Assembly: GCA_024741835.1 (NCBI GenBank)
Contig: JAENRP010000007.1
Location: 124,001 to 188,000, forward strand
Source of the DNA: Diplocarpon mali
Lineage: Eukaryota > Ascomycota > Leotiomycetes > Helotiales > Drepanopezizaceae
Direction: 5' to 3'
DNA: 64,000 nt
Position numbers and translations under genes: made by a program. A model generated the notes under the pieces. The model had not been told where the DNA came from, ran no database searches, and was given only the letters and a program-made list of their open reading frames with translations. Position 1 is the stretch's first letter. Every line of letters starts with the position of its first letter. This document shows, piece after piece, positions 55,447 to 64,000 of the stretch.

Positions 55447-56889
55447 GTAAGTAGTCACTTATTACTAAGAGACTTATACTTATAAGCTCCTACTCTCTTA
55501 TAGTCACGTTTATTTATTTTCTCTTATAAAGCGTATTATAGAAGCTTTTCCTTTTTTAAAAATATAGAATAGGTAATATTCCTAAGCTGCTATTATAAGG
55601 CGCGACCCTCTTTTAGATTCTCTTAGCTAAGGCCAGGAGCTAAGACGCTATAGCTAAGAGCTCTGTATAGATCTCCTCTTAAAAGAGGCCTACTAGTACT
55701 CCCTTAGCTAAAGGCCTGCTAGCAAATACACTAGTAATAATAAGGGCAAAGGCAAAGGGTACGGCAAGGGCAATAGGAGCAAGGGCGGCAGAGGCAGCAG
55801 CAAGGACAGGCGCGGTAATAGTAGGGGCTAAGGAGATAAATAGGGAGACTATAGCAGCAGCTGCGATAGCAGAGGTAAAGGGGATAGGAGTAGCAGCAGC
55901 GATAAAGGCGAATAGGTCTAAGCTAAAGGGACTAGGAGCGAACGGGAATGGTACGCTAGGAGCAGGAGAGGTAGCAATACTACTACTCGCAAGAGTAGCA
56001 GGCCCTCTTAGCACTAGGGTTCGATCGCTCCTATCTTTTAAAATCAGCCTAAAACTTAATAAGACTTAATAAACGTATTACAAAAGCTTTAAAGCGCACC
56101 CTTTACTATATTAAGTAGTAGTACTACCTCCTCCTTAAAGGCACCGCAGGCGCAGGCCGATATAATAGCCTCTTAAGAGGCGAGAAGAGGTCTACTAGCC
56201 TACTAGCAGCTATTGCTTAGCACTATATAATAAACGTAACGCGCACTAAAGGTACTATTAAAGTATTAATAATTGAAATTGCTAGTACTCTTATATGCGA
56301 TATAATATACGTATACGTTATTGCGCTCTATTATAGGCTTAGGCATACGGCACGCAATAAGAGCGGGGCTCTTAGGTAGCAGTGGCAGTAGCAGGGGCGG
56401 CGGCGGCAGTAGGGGCGATAGCAGCGGCGGCTTATTGCCTAGCAGGCGCTAGGACGATCGCGCTAGGGTTGCAGCTTCTAAAGGAGCGCTAGCAACCTAG
56501 CGTAAAGTTAGTATAACGCAGGGTATAGGGACTCTAAGGGTCTTACTTTGCAAGGGCGGCTAAGGCTATAATAAGCGGGAGTTCCTTTTATATTTAAAAA
56601 TTATTAATATAAAGATAATATTTTTAAATAATAAAGGAAGGTTGTTTTTATTAAGAAGGAGAACCTCTACGATAGAAATACTCTATAGGAAGCCTAATGG
56701 AGTACTAGTATAGAATCGCGAAGATTCCTAAGCGCGCTTATTACTTATGGCGACCCTTCTTATTCTAGAAGGAACAACCTCTAAAGGGGCGGCATATAAG
56801 ATAAAGCCTCTTTTTCTTACAATTGCTATTCTTTCTTTTATTTTATCTATATAGCTAAGCGATTCTAAGAGTATCGCTTAATTAAGGGG
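55447..56889 (+). other. Extra segment between RNase H and 3' LTR of copy B
   Basis: About 1.44 kb downstream of the end of pol, unusually long for a Copia 3' untranslated region and conserved in copy A. It has GC-richer trinucleotide runs (GGC/GCA, for example 56397-56430). On the minus strand an alanine-rich hydrophobic frame is open at 55679-56014 and upstream to about 56064, and the same frame is open in copy A, but without a clear ATG. Function unknown. Confidence 0.55.
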
Positions 56890-57089
56890 TGTATTATATA
56901 GAATAGGCGGAGTCTCCACTTATTTTAAAGACCCTTTATATGACTCCTGCTAAGTCATAGACTCTCCCTTTTCTTTCCGAAGTCTCTTTACCATATATAT
57001 ACTAAAGAATAATATAATCAATTATCTTTATCTATATTAGCGAGCCTCTTAAGCGACCTAATAAAGGCCCTCCAGCCGACCGCACCATA
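56890..57089 (+). repeat. 3' LTR of copy B
   Basis: Begins TGTATTATATAGAATAGGCG and ends CCGACCGCACCATA. Preceded by the polypurine-like AAGGGG. Same family as 42289-42488 and 49493-49690. Confidence 0.88.
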
Positions 57090-57990
57090 TAATAGTAATC
57101 CAATTATAGTAATAATAAAATAGGAATACCTTTTTAAAATACTTTTAAACAATTCTTATAAGACTGGTAGTTTTATAGCCTTTTATAACAATTATATAGC
57201 CGTTTATAATAAGAATACCTTAGAAAATAAGACTTAAATCTCTGATCTTATCTTTTCAATCTTTACTTTAAAGCAACTTCTAATACCTTAATAGATTAAC
57301 GCAAGTAGAACTACTATACCTTTTAAGGTAGCTTTTTATTTTAAGAACTGCAGTAACCTCTTTAAAGCTATTATTAATCGATGCTCTTAAATAGATCTAT
57401 TAGTTACGATCGAAGTATAAGAGTTGTTTCTTTTTAATAAAGATAAATTGAAAATCCACTTTGTAAAATATAATCAAAAGCTCTTTAATACCCTTATTAA
57501 GGCTTAGATAAACGTTATAAATACTAAGTCGCTTCTTTATAGACTTAAGTCTTAAGGATAACGCAATAAAGTAAATGCTATCCGAGAGCCTAATGCACTA
57601 ATTGATAAAGGCATTATTATAAGAAAATTCGGAAAAGAGACAAATTGAGATGCTAATATAGTATTAGACCCTAATTTAGAAACTAATCTCCTATTTTTAC
57701 CCTTAAGCTTAAAAACGCTAAGACTGACTCGCGAGCCTGGCCTACGAGTAAGGTTGGACTCGGCTAGCTTAAGCCTATAAGATAGTTCGGATAAACCTTA
57801 GTCACTAAATCTAAGGGTACTAATAGAAGATCCTTTAAGAGAGGTCCCTAAAGCTAAGAAATCGCCGAGAAATAAGAACTAACGCAAGAGAAGAAGACTC
57901 CAAAGTGATAATAGAACTGACAATTGAGTCGACTCGAGCTTAGAGAATCGAGTCTACCTCCCCTTTTGAAAACCATTTAAAGAGATTGCG
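57090..57990 (+). pseudogene. Degraded reading frame of unknown family, upstream of the long ORF
   Basis: A frame with RIP-type stops reads NKDKLKIHFVKYNQKLFNTL, INVINTKSLLYRL, NAIREPNALIDKGIIIRKFG and LRLTREPGLRVRLDSASLSL, then a basic end (SPRNKN, RKRRRLQSDNRT). The REPGLRV part is encoded by the palindrome at 57727. Its left end is cut by copy B at 57089. I do not recognise the family; it may be a first ORF of the element that carries the following long ORF. Boundaries are approximate. Confidence 0.4.
57727..57749. repeat. GC-rich palindromic element, copy 3
   Basis: Starts ACTCGCGAGCC, ends GGCCTACGAGT. In frame with the degraded ORF at 57.1-58.0 kb, encoding TREPGLRV. Confidence 0.8.
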
Positions 57991-59366
57991 AATTAGAAGT
58001 TGAATTTTTTTAAGATTATCTACTTTCTATAAACCTGCACCTCTTTATTCTCTATTTATTATTCTATTCTATATATATTCTTTACTCTACTTTATTCTTT
58101 ATATAACCTATCCCTTGATTATTTCCTTTATATGCAACCTTCTAACGCTTACCTTTGATAATTATCATTTACTAATTATAGGTCCTTATATGCGTCACAC
58201 CCCACTTTTGTTTCTACTTTCGGCCTCTTTATGCCCACTTTTTCTCTATGCGCTAATGCGATTCCTATCTCTATAAATAAACCTCTTCTTGCATTACGAT
58301 TTTACTTTTTTTTACCTTCTTTACAACCCTACTAAGACCTAGTACTAGTACTAATAATACTACTAGTATTATCTTTCTATTATTAATCTTTTCTAATTAA
58401 GCTTCCAATCTTAATAAATTCTTTTTAAAGATTTATTCTTTAATAAGGAACCCTATCACTTCTATCAAATAATTCATTATGGCCCCCCTTAGTATAAGTA
58501 AAAAGGTCATACCTAAGAAGAATATATCACTTATTACCTTAGGTAGCAAGTCTTCGGCAATATCTAGCAATAAACTAATATTAAAAGGTGGATTCTTATA
58601 GGATAGCAAGACTCTTCGGTCATTAGAAGATGTTATAAGCACCTATAAAACGTTAAGCGAGATAGAATAATAAGTATTCCTAAATTCGTCTATTAACATA
58701 CTCAATTGAAAAATATCTACTATTAAGGAAGGGTTCCTAAACTTTAATGATTTTCTTAAGGGAAAGCTTAAGGTCAAAGGAATTAATTATAAAAAGTTTT
58801 TATAAGAGTATTAAGGTTACTTTATATTAATGGATTTATTTTAAAGAAACTGAGACAAAAAGAATAAGGGTATGAAAAGATTACTACAGTTTATAAGTAG
58901 CACTTATAGTACCCTCTTCTGAACCTACTTTATAACTAATATTATAGCTAACAACGCCCTGCGAGGACTAGGCAAAATTTTTAAGATATATTAACCAGTG
59001 GCAAAGGCTATATAAGTATTAAATCATTTCACTATTTAAGAAGGTATAAAGAAACTCTAAGGTAATAATATAAGAGGTAGAAAATTTGTTAGGTTCTTAA
59101 GTACTATTATGCACTCTACTATTCAGACTATAAAAGACGATCCTGCGTAGTATAACAGCCTAGCCCTTCCTAATTAGATAATTTTAAACACCTTTAGCCT
59201 ATAATAGTTATAATATAGTCTACTTATTATAAAAGAAAAGATAATCTATCTCGCTAAGTATACTATAAACTATTTTAATAATAAAATAGAGAGATAGGAA
59301 TTTGTAATTCCTACTGCTTAGAAAATGCTACCACCCTTAGCAGAACTAACTAATAAGGAAAATTTG

Positions 59367-59389
59367 ACTCGTAGGCCTGGCCTACGAGT
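59367..59389. repeat. GC-rich palindromic element, copy 4 (perfect)
   Basis: Two exact 11-bp arms, ACTCGTAGGCC and its reverse complement, around one central T. In frame with the long ORF, encoding TRRPGLRV. This is the best-preserved copy. Confidence 0.9.
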
Positions 59390-59552
59390 GGAATTAGTAT
59401 ATAATAGAGAAGTCCTTAAGCATAAGGTACTTGTAATACTAGAAATACAAACTGCTAACTATTATAACTCCGAATCTTTAGACTTAGATATATTTAAATC
59501 ACCGTCCTTAGAAATGCCCTAAATACCTTGAATACTAGTAGCAAGTAAATCG

Positions 59553-59575
59553 ACCCGCAGGCCCGGCCTATAGGT
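59553..59575. repeat. GC-rich palindromic element, copy 5
   Basis: Starts ACCCGCAGGCC, ends GGCCTATAGGT. In frame with the long ORF, encoding TRRPGL, stop, V (the stop is RIP-type). Confidence 0.8.
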
Positions 59576-60782
59576 CAATATATGTAATGATATAAACTTA
59601 AAAGAAGATTTACCAAAGGAAGAGAATAGCGCTATTACTAATGCGCTAGAAATTTTTAATAATACTAAGAAAGACATCTCTAATATCGTTCAATCCTTCC
59701 CTAAGGACTTGCGAAAGTTTATTCTCAAATTCTATAAGTCGATAATAAAGCGTTTAAGAAAGGAAGGTCAAGGAGAAGTTTTATTAGCATAAGAAGGAAT
59801 AGCAAGAGCTGTTAAACAAATTATAAAACTGCACTAAGACGAATTCTCTACAAATAATATTATATAGTTCTTTATTAACTATAAGAAATTGAACGGTAAC
59901 TACTATATTCTTAAAGAAAAGTCAAAAGATAGTATAACTATTATCTCTATAGAATGCTATCAAGTTCCCCTTAATATTAAGATAATACTATAGCATAGCA
60001 ATAGATTTAAGATTGTGATAATACTAGAAATGAAAACAAGACTTTCTAAATTTGTAATAGGAATATTTAAGGACTTTAATTTTGATAAATTCTACGCCCT
60101 TTATAAACGATAATACGCGTAGTACTATAGGCTAGTAATAATAGGCCTTAATAATAAAGATATATTATCTAATATCTATAAATTTTATACTACTCTTAAC
60201 CTAAAGTTGTTTTTACTATACCTAGGGAATTATGCAATTGTGGCCACTAGTAATAGAATAGCAAGCTAGGTTAAGAAAGACGTATTATTAGGATTTGCTA
60301 AGTTTAAGGTAGCGCTTAAAGCTTTGAAATTATTCTATAATATCACTTAGACTCCTACCTAGTACAATGCTATATTAACTAATAATAAATTAATATCATT
60401 CTAAAGCAAAGGTTTTTTAAATATGCCTAAGCTATTCAACTATGCTTTCCTAAGTGCTATATATATATATAGTTATAGTTCTTGCGCAAAGACTTCATTT
60501 TTAATATTAGTATAAGAAGAACTGGAAATGTATAAATATCATTTCCGAGTCTCTAATAAGAAGCCAGCTCCTCTATCTGCGTTCCTTTATAATATAACTC
60601 ATAGTTTGATATAATAGACTCTAAGAATATACTATAGATTATATCTAAGCGCTCTACTTACTTATTATAATTCTTTATATAAGCTAATAATATACCCCAA
60701 GCTTATACAGTTTATTAAGGTTGACTACCATTTAAAAATCGTTGTAATAAGAATTAATACTAATATAAGATTTGTGAGATTG

Positions 60783-60805
60783 ACTCCTAGGCCTAGCTCG
60801 CAGGT
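60783..60805. repeat. GC-rich palindromic element, copy 6
   Basis: Starts ACTCCTAGGCC, ends TCGCAGGT; imperfect arms. In frame with the long ORF, encoding TPRPSSQV. Confidence 0.7.
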
Positions 60806-61604
60806 CAGTCCTCCTAATAATAGAACCATTAACTACTATATCATTCCAATAGCCAAATAGTCAACCAGCCAATTTGCTATATAAGAGAAGTCTTATAAAT
60901 TATCAATCCTTATACTAACCAAACCTAAGAATGCTTAATAGATTTTAATAAACTTAATACAAAGCGCTACTTAACGAAAAGAATTGAATACTAAATAAAG
61001 GACGTTCTTAAAAGAATATATTTCTAATAAGACCGTCCTATTCTTAGTATTTATAAGATAAGGAACATTTGTTAACCTAGATTTAAAATGGGAACCTGGC
61101 AAAGGCAGCTTCCTCGCAGTTAGCAATAACTATACTAAAGTTATCGGGAATAAAGCCCTTGAGAATAAAATAGACCTAAAGGACTTTTTAATCAAAGCTA
61201 TTAATATAAAGCGACCTTAGACTATAAGATAGAGTATTATAGGCAAATTATCTGCAAAGTTCTATATAATACTTAAAATAATAAAAGGTAGTCTATTATT
61301 AAAGGCGCTTATAAGAAGAAGACTATAGAACGATCCATTAGTTATAATAATAGTAAAAGACTTATTCTCAAAGGATATTATATAGTTAATAACTTATTTA
61401 AAGAAATATAAGTAAGAACTATTTAAAGATTTTACAAACACTTAGAAAATGATTTAATAGTTAAAGCTATAGCTATATAGAGACAAGTCTTAGGCCAAGA
61501 CTAAGGGCACTAATAATAGTATCAAGGCCGATAATATAATCGATAAAGTCATTCTTCTCAAGAAATATAGCATTAAGAAACCTTAAGCAAAGACCCTAGA
61601 AATG

Positions 61605-61628
61605 ACTCCCAGGCCCAGCCCGCGACTC
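61605..61628. repeat. GC-rich palindromic element, copy 7
   Basis: Starts ACTCCCAGGCC, ends CGCGACTC. In frame with the long ORF, encoding TPRPSPRL. Confidence 0.7.
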
Positions 61629-62030
61629 GATCTAAAGAAGGGCAAGGATAAGGAACTCGTATTTATAAAATCCCCTACTGTATCCCCTTTAGTAGCAGGT
61701 GACTTTCTAAAGGATGATAATAATAATAAAAACAACGATAATAATAATGCTATAATATAAGTCTCTCTCCCTATCGGCAGAAGCCATTATACTATACTAG
61801 CATTCGCAAAGAGTATAGAAGCTCCTGCCATACCGAGACCTATCTCGTCGGATACTAATAGCAATGCTATAAGAAGAAGTGGTCGTTCGGCGAAGAGAGT
61901 ATTATCTAATAATAGTTCTCCTTAACCCTTAAAGAGAACTAAGGAAAATTGACATCTAGGTTAGTACTATTTTTAATTGTTTTTAGCGACTCTATAACTT
62001 ATTTATTTATTTTGCTAATTTCGTTTTCTA

Positions 62031-62053
62031 ACTCCTAGGCCTGGCCTATAGGT
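62031..62053. repeat. GC-rich palindromic element, copy 8
   Basis: Starts ACTCCTAGGCC, ends GGCCTATAGGT. Same phase as copies 4-7, encoding TPRPGL, stop, V, just before the assembly gap. Confidence 0.75.
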
Positions 62054-62066
62054 GAAAAGCGTATAA

Positions 62067-62099
62067 NNNNNNNNNNNNNNNNNNNNNNNNNNNNNNNNN
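62067..62099. other. Assembly gap (33 N)
   Basis: Run of N between the long degraded ORF and the Copia reverse transcriptase relic. The true distance and the connection between the two flanks are unknown. Confidence 0.99.
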
Positions 62100-62639
62100 A
62101 AAAACTTTCTTCTTTTTTTTCTTTTTACCCTTTAATAAGGATATAGCCCTAGTTTAGGCCTTTTAATATATTAGTTTTCTCGCACTTAAGGTTTGCTAGT
62201 AATTAATATGCTATTGCCTTAACTTATATTATTTTATATTCTTTGCTAATAGTAATAAAGGCTACTACTTTTATTATTTAGGATATATATAAAGACCTAA
62301 GATAAATAGGTCTTATAATATATATTATATAATCGGCGCAGGATAGTAGGAGGATAAAAAGGGCCATCTTCTATATATAAAGACAGCGCGTGTCGCCATA
62401 GTACTAAATATACCCTATACTTAGGACTTATTCCTAATATCTTATCTAAGAGAGCCCGCTTGTAGTGCTTCCTCCTCTTGTTTTTAGGTCTTCCCTTAGG
62501 CCTATTCTTGTATTGTCCCCCCTTTGTTTTATACTAAAACGGGGAAATCTCCTAATAGAAGGTCAGATTTATTATATAAGGTTATATATAATAATAAGGT
62601 CGAGATTACAATTAGACATTTGCTAGAGTTTGCAAATCT
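62100..62639. other. AT-rich transposon relic without readable frame
   Basis: Low-GC, TA-rich sequence between the gap and the reverse transcriptase relic, probably the upstream (integrase to RT) part of the same Copia element, but too decayed for me to read. Confidence 0.35.
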
Positions 62640-63930
62640 GCGGTTTAAAAGATCGCAATTGCGCTTATAGCGCTATATAACTTTAAGCTAGATCAGTTCA
62701 ATATTAAGACAGCTTTCCTTAATTTAGAAGCTGACTTTAATATCTATATCAAGTTACCTCTTAGATATACTTAAGATAAGGTTATTCTTTTACCTTAAGA
62801 CTACTATCTTAAGCTTCTTAAGGCTTTATATAGCTTAAAGCAATCTCTACGACTATAGTAAGAAAAGCTACGGTCTGAGCTATAAAAGCTCGATTTTCAA
62901 CCTTTTAATACTAATAATTGCGTATATATTAACCGCGCCTCTTAGATTCTTATTATTACCTATATCGACAACTTCCTTATAGTAGTAAAGAAGGGTAATA
63001 TATATAACAAATTTAAGAGAGATCTTCGCAACCTCTTTAAGATTATAAGTAGCGAACCGGCTAATTACTTCTTAAGAATATATATAGTTAGAGATCGATA
63101 AAATAGAACGATCTCGCTTTATTAAGACGCCTATATTAATAAGGTTCTTAAACGTTTTCATATGACTAACTGCAAGAGCGTACTAACGCCTTTTACTAAT
63201 AGCTATAAAGTTCATATGGTCAAATTTAAAGGCTAAGCCACTCTATAGGAAGTAAAGCTATACTAGGAGATTTGTGGTTCTCTATAGTACCTTGCGCACT
63301 ATATGCGTTAGGATATACTATACTACTGCTCTATTCTTAGCAAATTCCTTACTAACCCTTTATAATAATATATAGTAGCTTTAAAACGAGTTTTATAATA
63401 CTTGCAAAGAACGCGATTCTATTATACTACCTTTAGAAGTAAAACAACTGACCTAGAGCTTTAGAAATTGCATAGCTACTGCGATTCTAATTAGGCAAGT
63501 AATAGAGGAACTAGAGCCTCCTATTCTAAGGCTATCTTCTTCCTTAATAATAGCGTAATTACTGCCTCCTTTAAGCGATAGACTATTATCGCTCTCTTAT
63601 CTATAGAAGCAGAGTATATCGCTATATGCAAATTCGCATAAAAGGCCTCTTAAATACGCTAAGTACTTAAGGAAATAGGCTACGCTAGCGATAATGCTAT
63701 TAAAGTCGAGATGATTTATAATAACTAAGGAGCCCTTTATCTTACCGAAAATCCCGAATATCATTAGAGAACGAAGCATATTAATATCAAGTTCTATTAT
63801 ATTCGGTAAGAACTTTGGAAAGGCCATTTGGACCTCTAGTATACAAATACTAAAGACAACGCCGCCGATAGACTAACTAAAAGCTTAAATAGCTCTAACT
63901 ACGCCGCCTTTATCAAATTGTTAAATATAA
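62640..63930 (+). pseudogene. Copia-type reverse transcriptase and RNase H relic
   Basis: Readable RT pieces are QFNIKTAFLNLEADFNIYIK, LLKALYSLKQS, NNCVYINRASQILIITYIDN followed by FLIVVK (the YVDD box altered to YIDN), and HMTNCKSVLTPF. RNase H pieces are GSLQYLAHYMR, SIEAEYIAI, RTKHINIKFYYI, and the conserved end NAADRLTKSL. All are on the plus strand with RIP-type stops. It differs in sequence from copies A and B, so it is a different Copia lineage, possibly the right part of the outer element that starts at 40253. Confidence 0.75.
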
Positions 63931-63937
63931 AGGTTCT

Positions 63938-63995
63938 GCACCTCGATTAAGGGGTGATTTTTTTTTTGCACCTCTATTATAGGGTGATTTTTTTT
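63938..63995. repeat. Tandem duplication at the polypurine tract
   Basis: Two copies of a unit of 28-30 bp beginning GCACCTC and containing a GGGGTGATTTTTTTT-like core (63938-63967 and 63968-63995), with the start of a third copy at the window edge. It directly follows the end of RNase H, where the polypurine tract and 3' LTR are expected. Confidence 0.6.
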
Positions 63996-64000
63996 GCACT

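Larger units (their letters stand above)
49493..57089 (+). mobile_element. Copia-type LTR retrotransposon, copy B (full length, RIP-degraded)
   Basis: About 7.6 kb with two direct LTRs (49493-49690 and 56890-57089), a leader of about 200 bp, gag-pol, an extra segment of about 1.4 kb, and a polypurine-like AATTAAGGGG just before the 3' LTR. Possible target duplication: AATAG before the left LTR and at 57091-57095, one base off the right end, so doubtful. Its 5' end abuts the truncated 5' end of copy A, creating a head-to-head inverted pair. Confidence 0.88.
58479..62066 (+). pseudogene. Very long degraded ORF (about 1,150-1,190 codons), unrecognised
   Basis: From the ATG at 58479 (MAPLSISKKVIPKKNISLIT) one frame can be followed to at least 61924 and probably into the gap at 62067. 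It is interrupted by more than thirty stops, mostly TAA or TAG, as expected when RIP changes Gln and Trp codons. Readable parts include IIANNALRGLGKIF, IVQSFPKDLRKFILKFYKSI, VKKDVLLGFAKFKVALKALK, SFLILVQEELEMYKYHFRVS and a basic tail IRRSGRSAKRVLSNNSSP. Five palindromic segments lie in frame (59367, 59553, 60783, 61605, 62031). I see no reverse transcriptase, integrase or transposase motif. It may belong to an unclassified transposon or be a captured host gene. No function assigned. Confidence 0.55.

Noticed and set aside
55679..56014. Ala-rich hydrophobic protein on the minus strand as a real gene
   Set aside because: No ATG start, low complexity, and GCN-rich DNA is expected to stay open despite RIP. 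Kept only as an observation on the extra segment.
57090..57095. AATAG as target-site duplication of copy B
   Set aside because: It is one base away from the LTR end and the sequence beyond does not continue copy A; a 5-bp match in AT-rich DNA is weak.

Overview
The window looks like nuclear DNA of a filamentous ascomycete (Pezizomycotina). Genes carry short introns of about 50-60 bp with CTAAC/CTGAC-type branch points, the protein families are typical of that group, and the right third shows repeat-induced point mutation (RIP): very AT-rich transposon relics in which expected Gln and Trp codons have become stops. No rRNA or tRNA gene was seen. Two assembly gaps are present (34395-34400 and 62067-62099).

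Gene-rich part, 1-39.4 kb: tannase/feruloyl esterase (355-2355, +); Arp9-like actin-related subunit of SWI/SNF-RSC remodellers (3236-5321, +); a nuclear-looking protein with an F-box-like segment (6231-7682, +); a single-pass membrane protein of unknown role (8320-9672, -); a secreted HAD-type phosphatase-like protein (11482-12639, -); a gene-poor stretch (12.6-18.3 kb); a METTL24-like methyltransferase-domain protein (18271-19617, -); a large low-complexity protein with a conserved core (20930-23587, -); a secreted phospholipase B/lysophospholipase (24896-26700, -); another gene-poor stretch; a broken tartrate/D-malate dehydrogenase-type gene (29984-31549, -); an EI24/Rrt8-like membrane protein (32284-33596, +); and a large Ser/Thr-rich secreted protein (35890-39380, +) behind a microsatellite-loaded upstream region. 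These genes do not form an evident pathway or cluster. Several are secreted hydrolases or wall-type proteins; the others are housekeeping.

Transposon part, 39.8-64 kb: AT-rich and nested. A Copia-type gag-protease relic begins behind a candidate LTR at about 40.25 kb. It is interrupted by two related Copia elements in opposite orientation, head to head, that form a palindrome of about 14.8 kb (arms about 7.2 kb, spacer about 0.4 kb). After these come two degraded unrecognised reading frames (about 57.1-58.0 kb and 58.48-62.07 kb), then a Copia reverse transcriptase-RNase H relic (62.6-63.9 kb) that may be the far half of the interrupted outer element.

The most unusual signal is a GC-rich palindrome of about 23 bp. 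It occurs eight times in this AT-rich DNA (41.95-62.05 kb), and every copy lies in the same phase of its host reading frame, encoding variants of Thr-Arg-Arg-Pro-Gly-Leu-Arg-Val. It resembles in concept the in-frame palindromic elements known from Rickettsia. Other points of interest are GC-AG introns in two genes, several stop-free introns of 3n length, a possible exon consisting only of ATG, and the stepwise decay of the dehydrogenase pseudogene.
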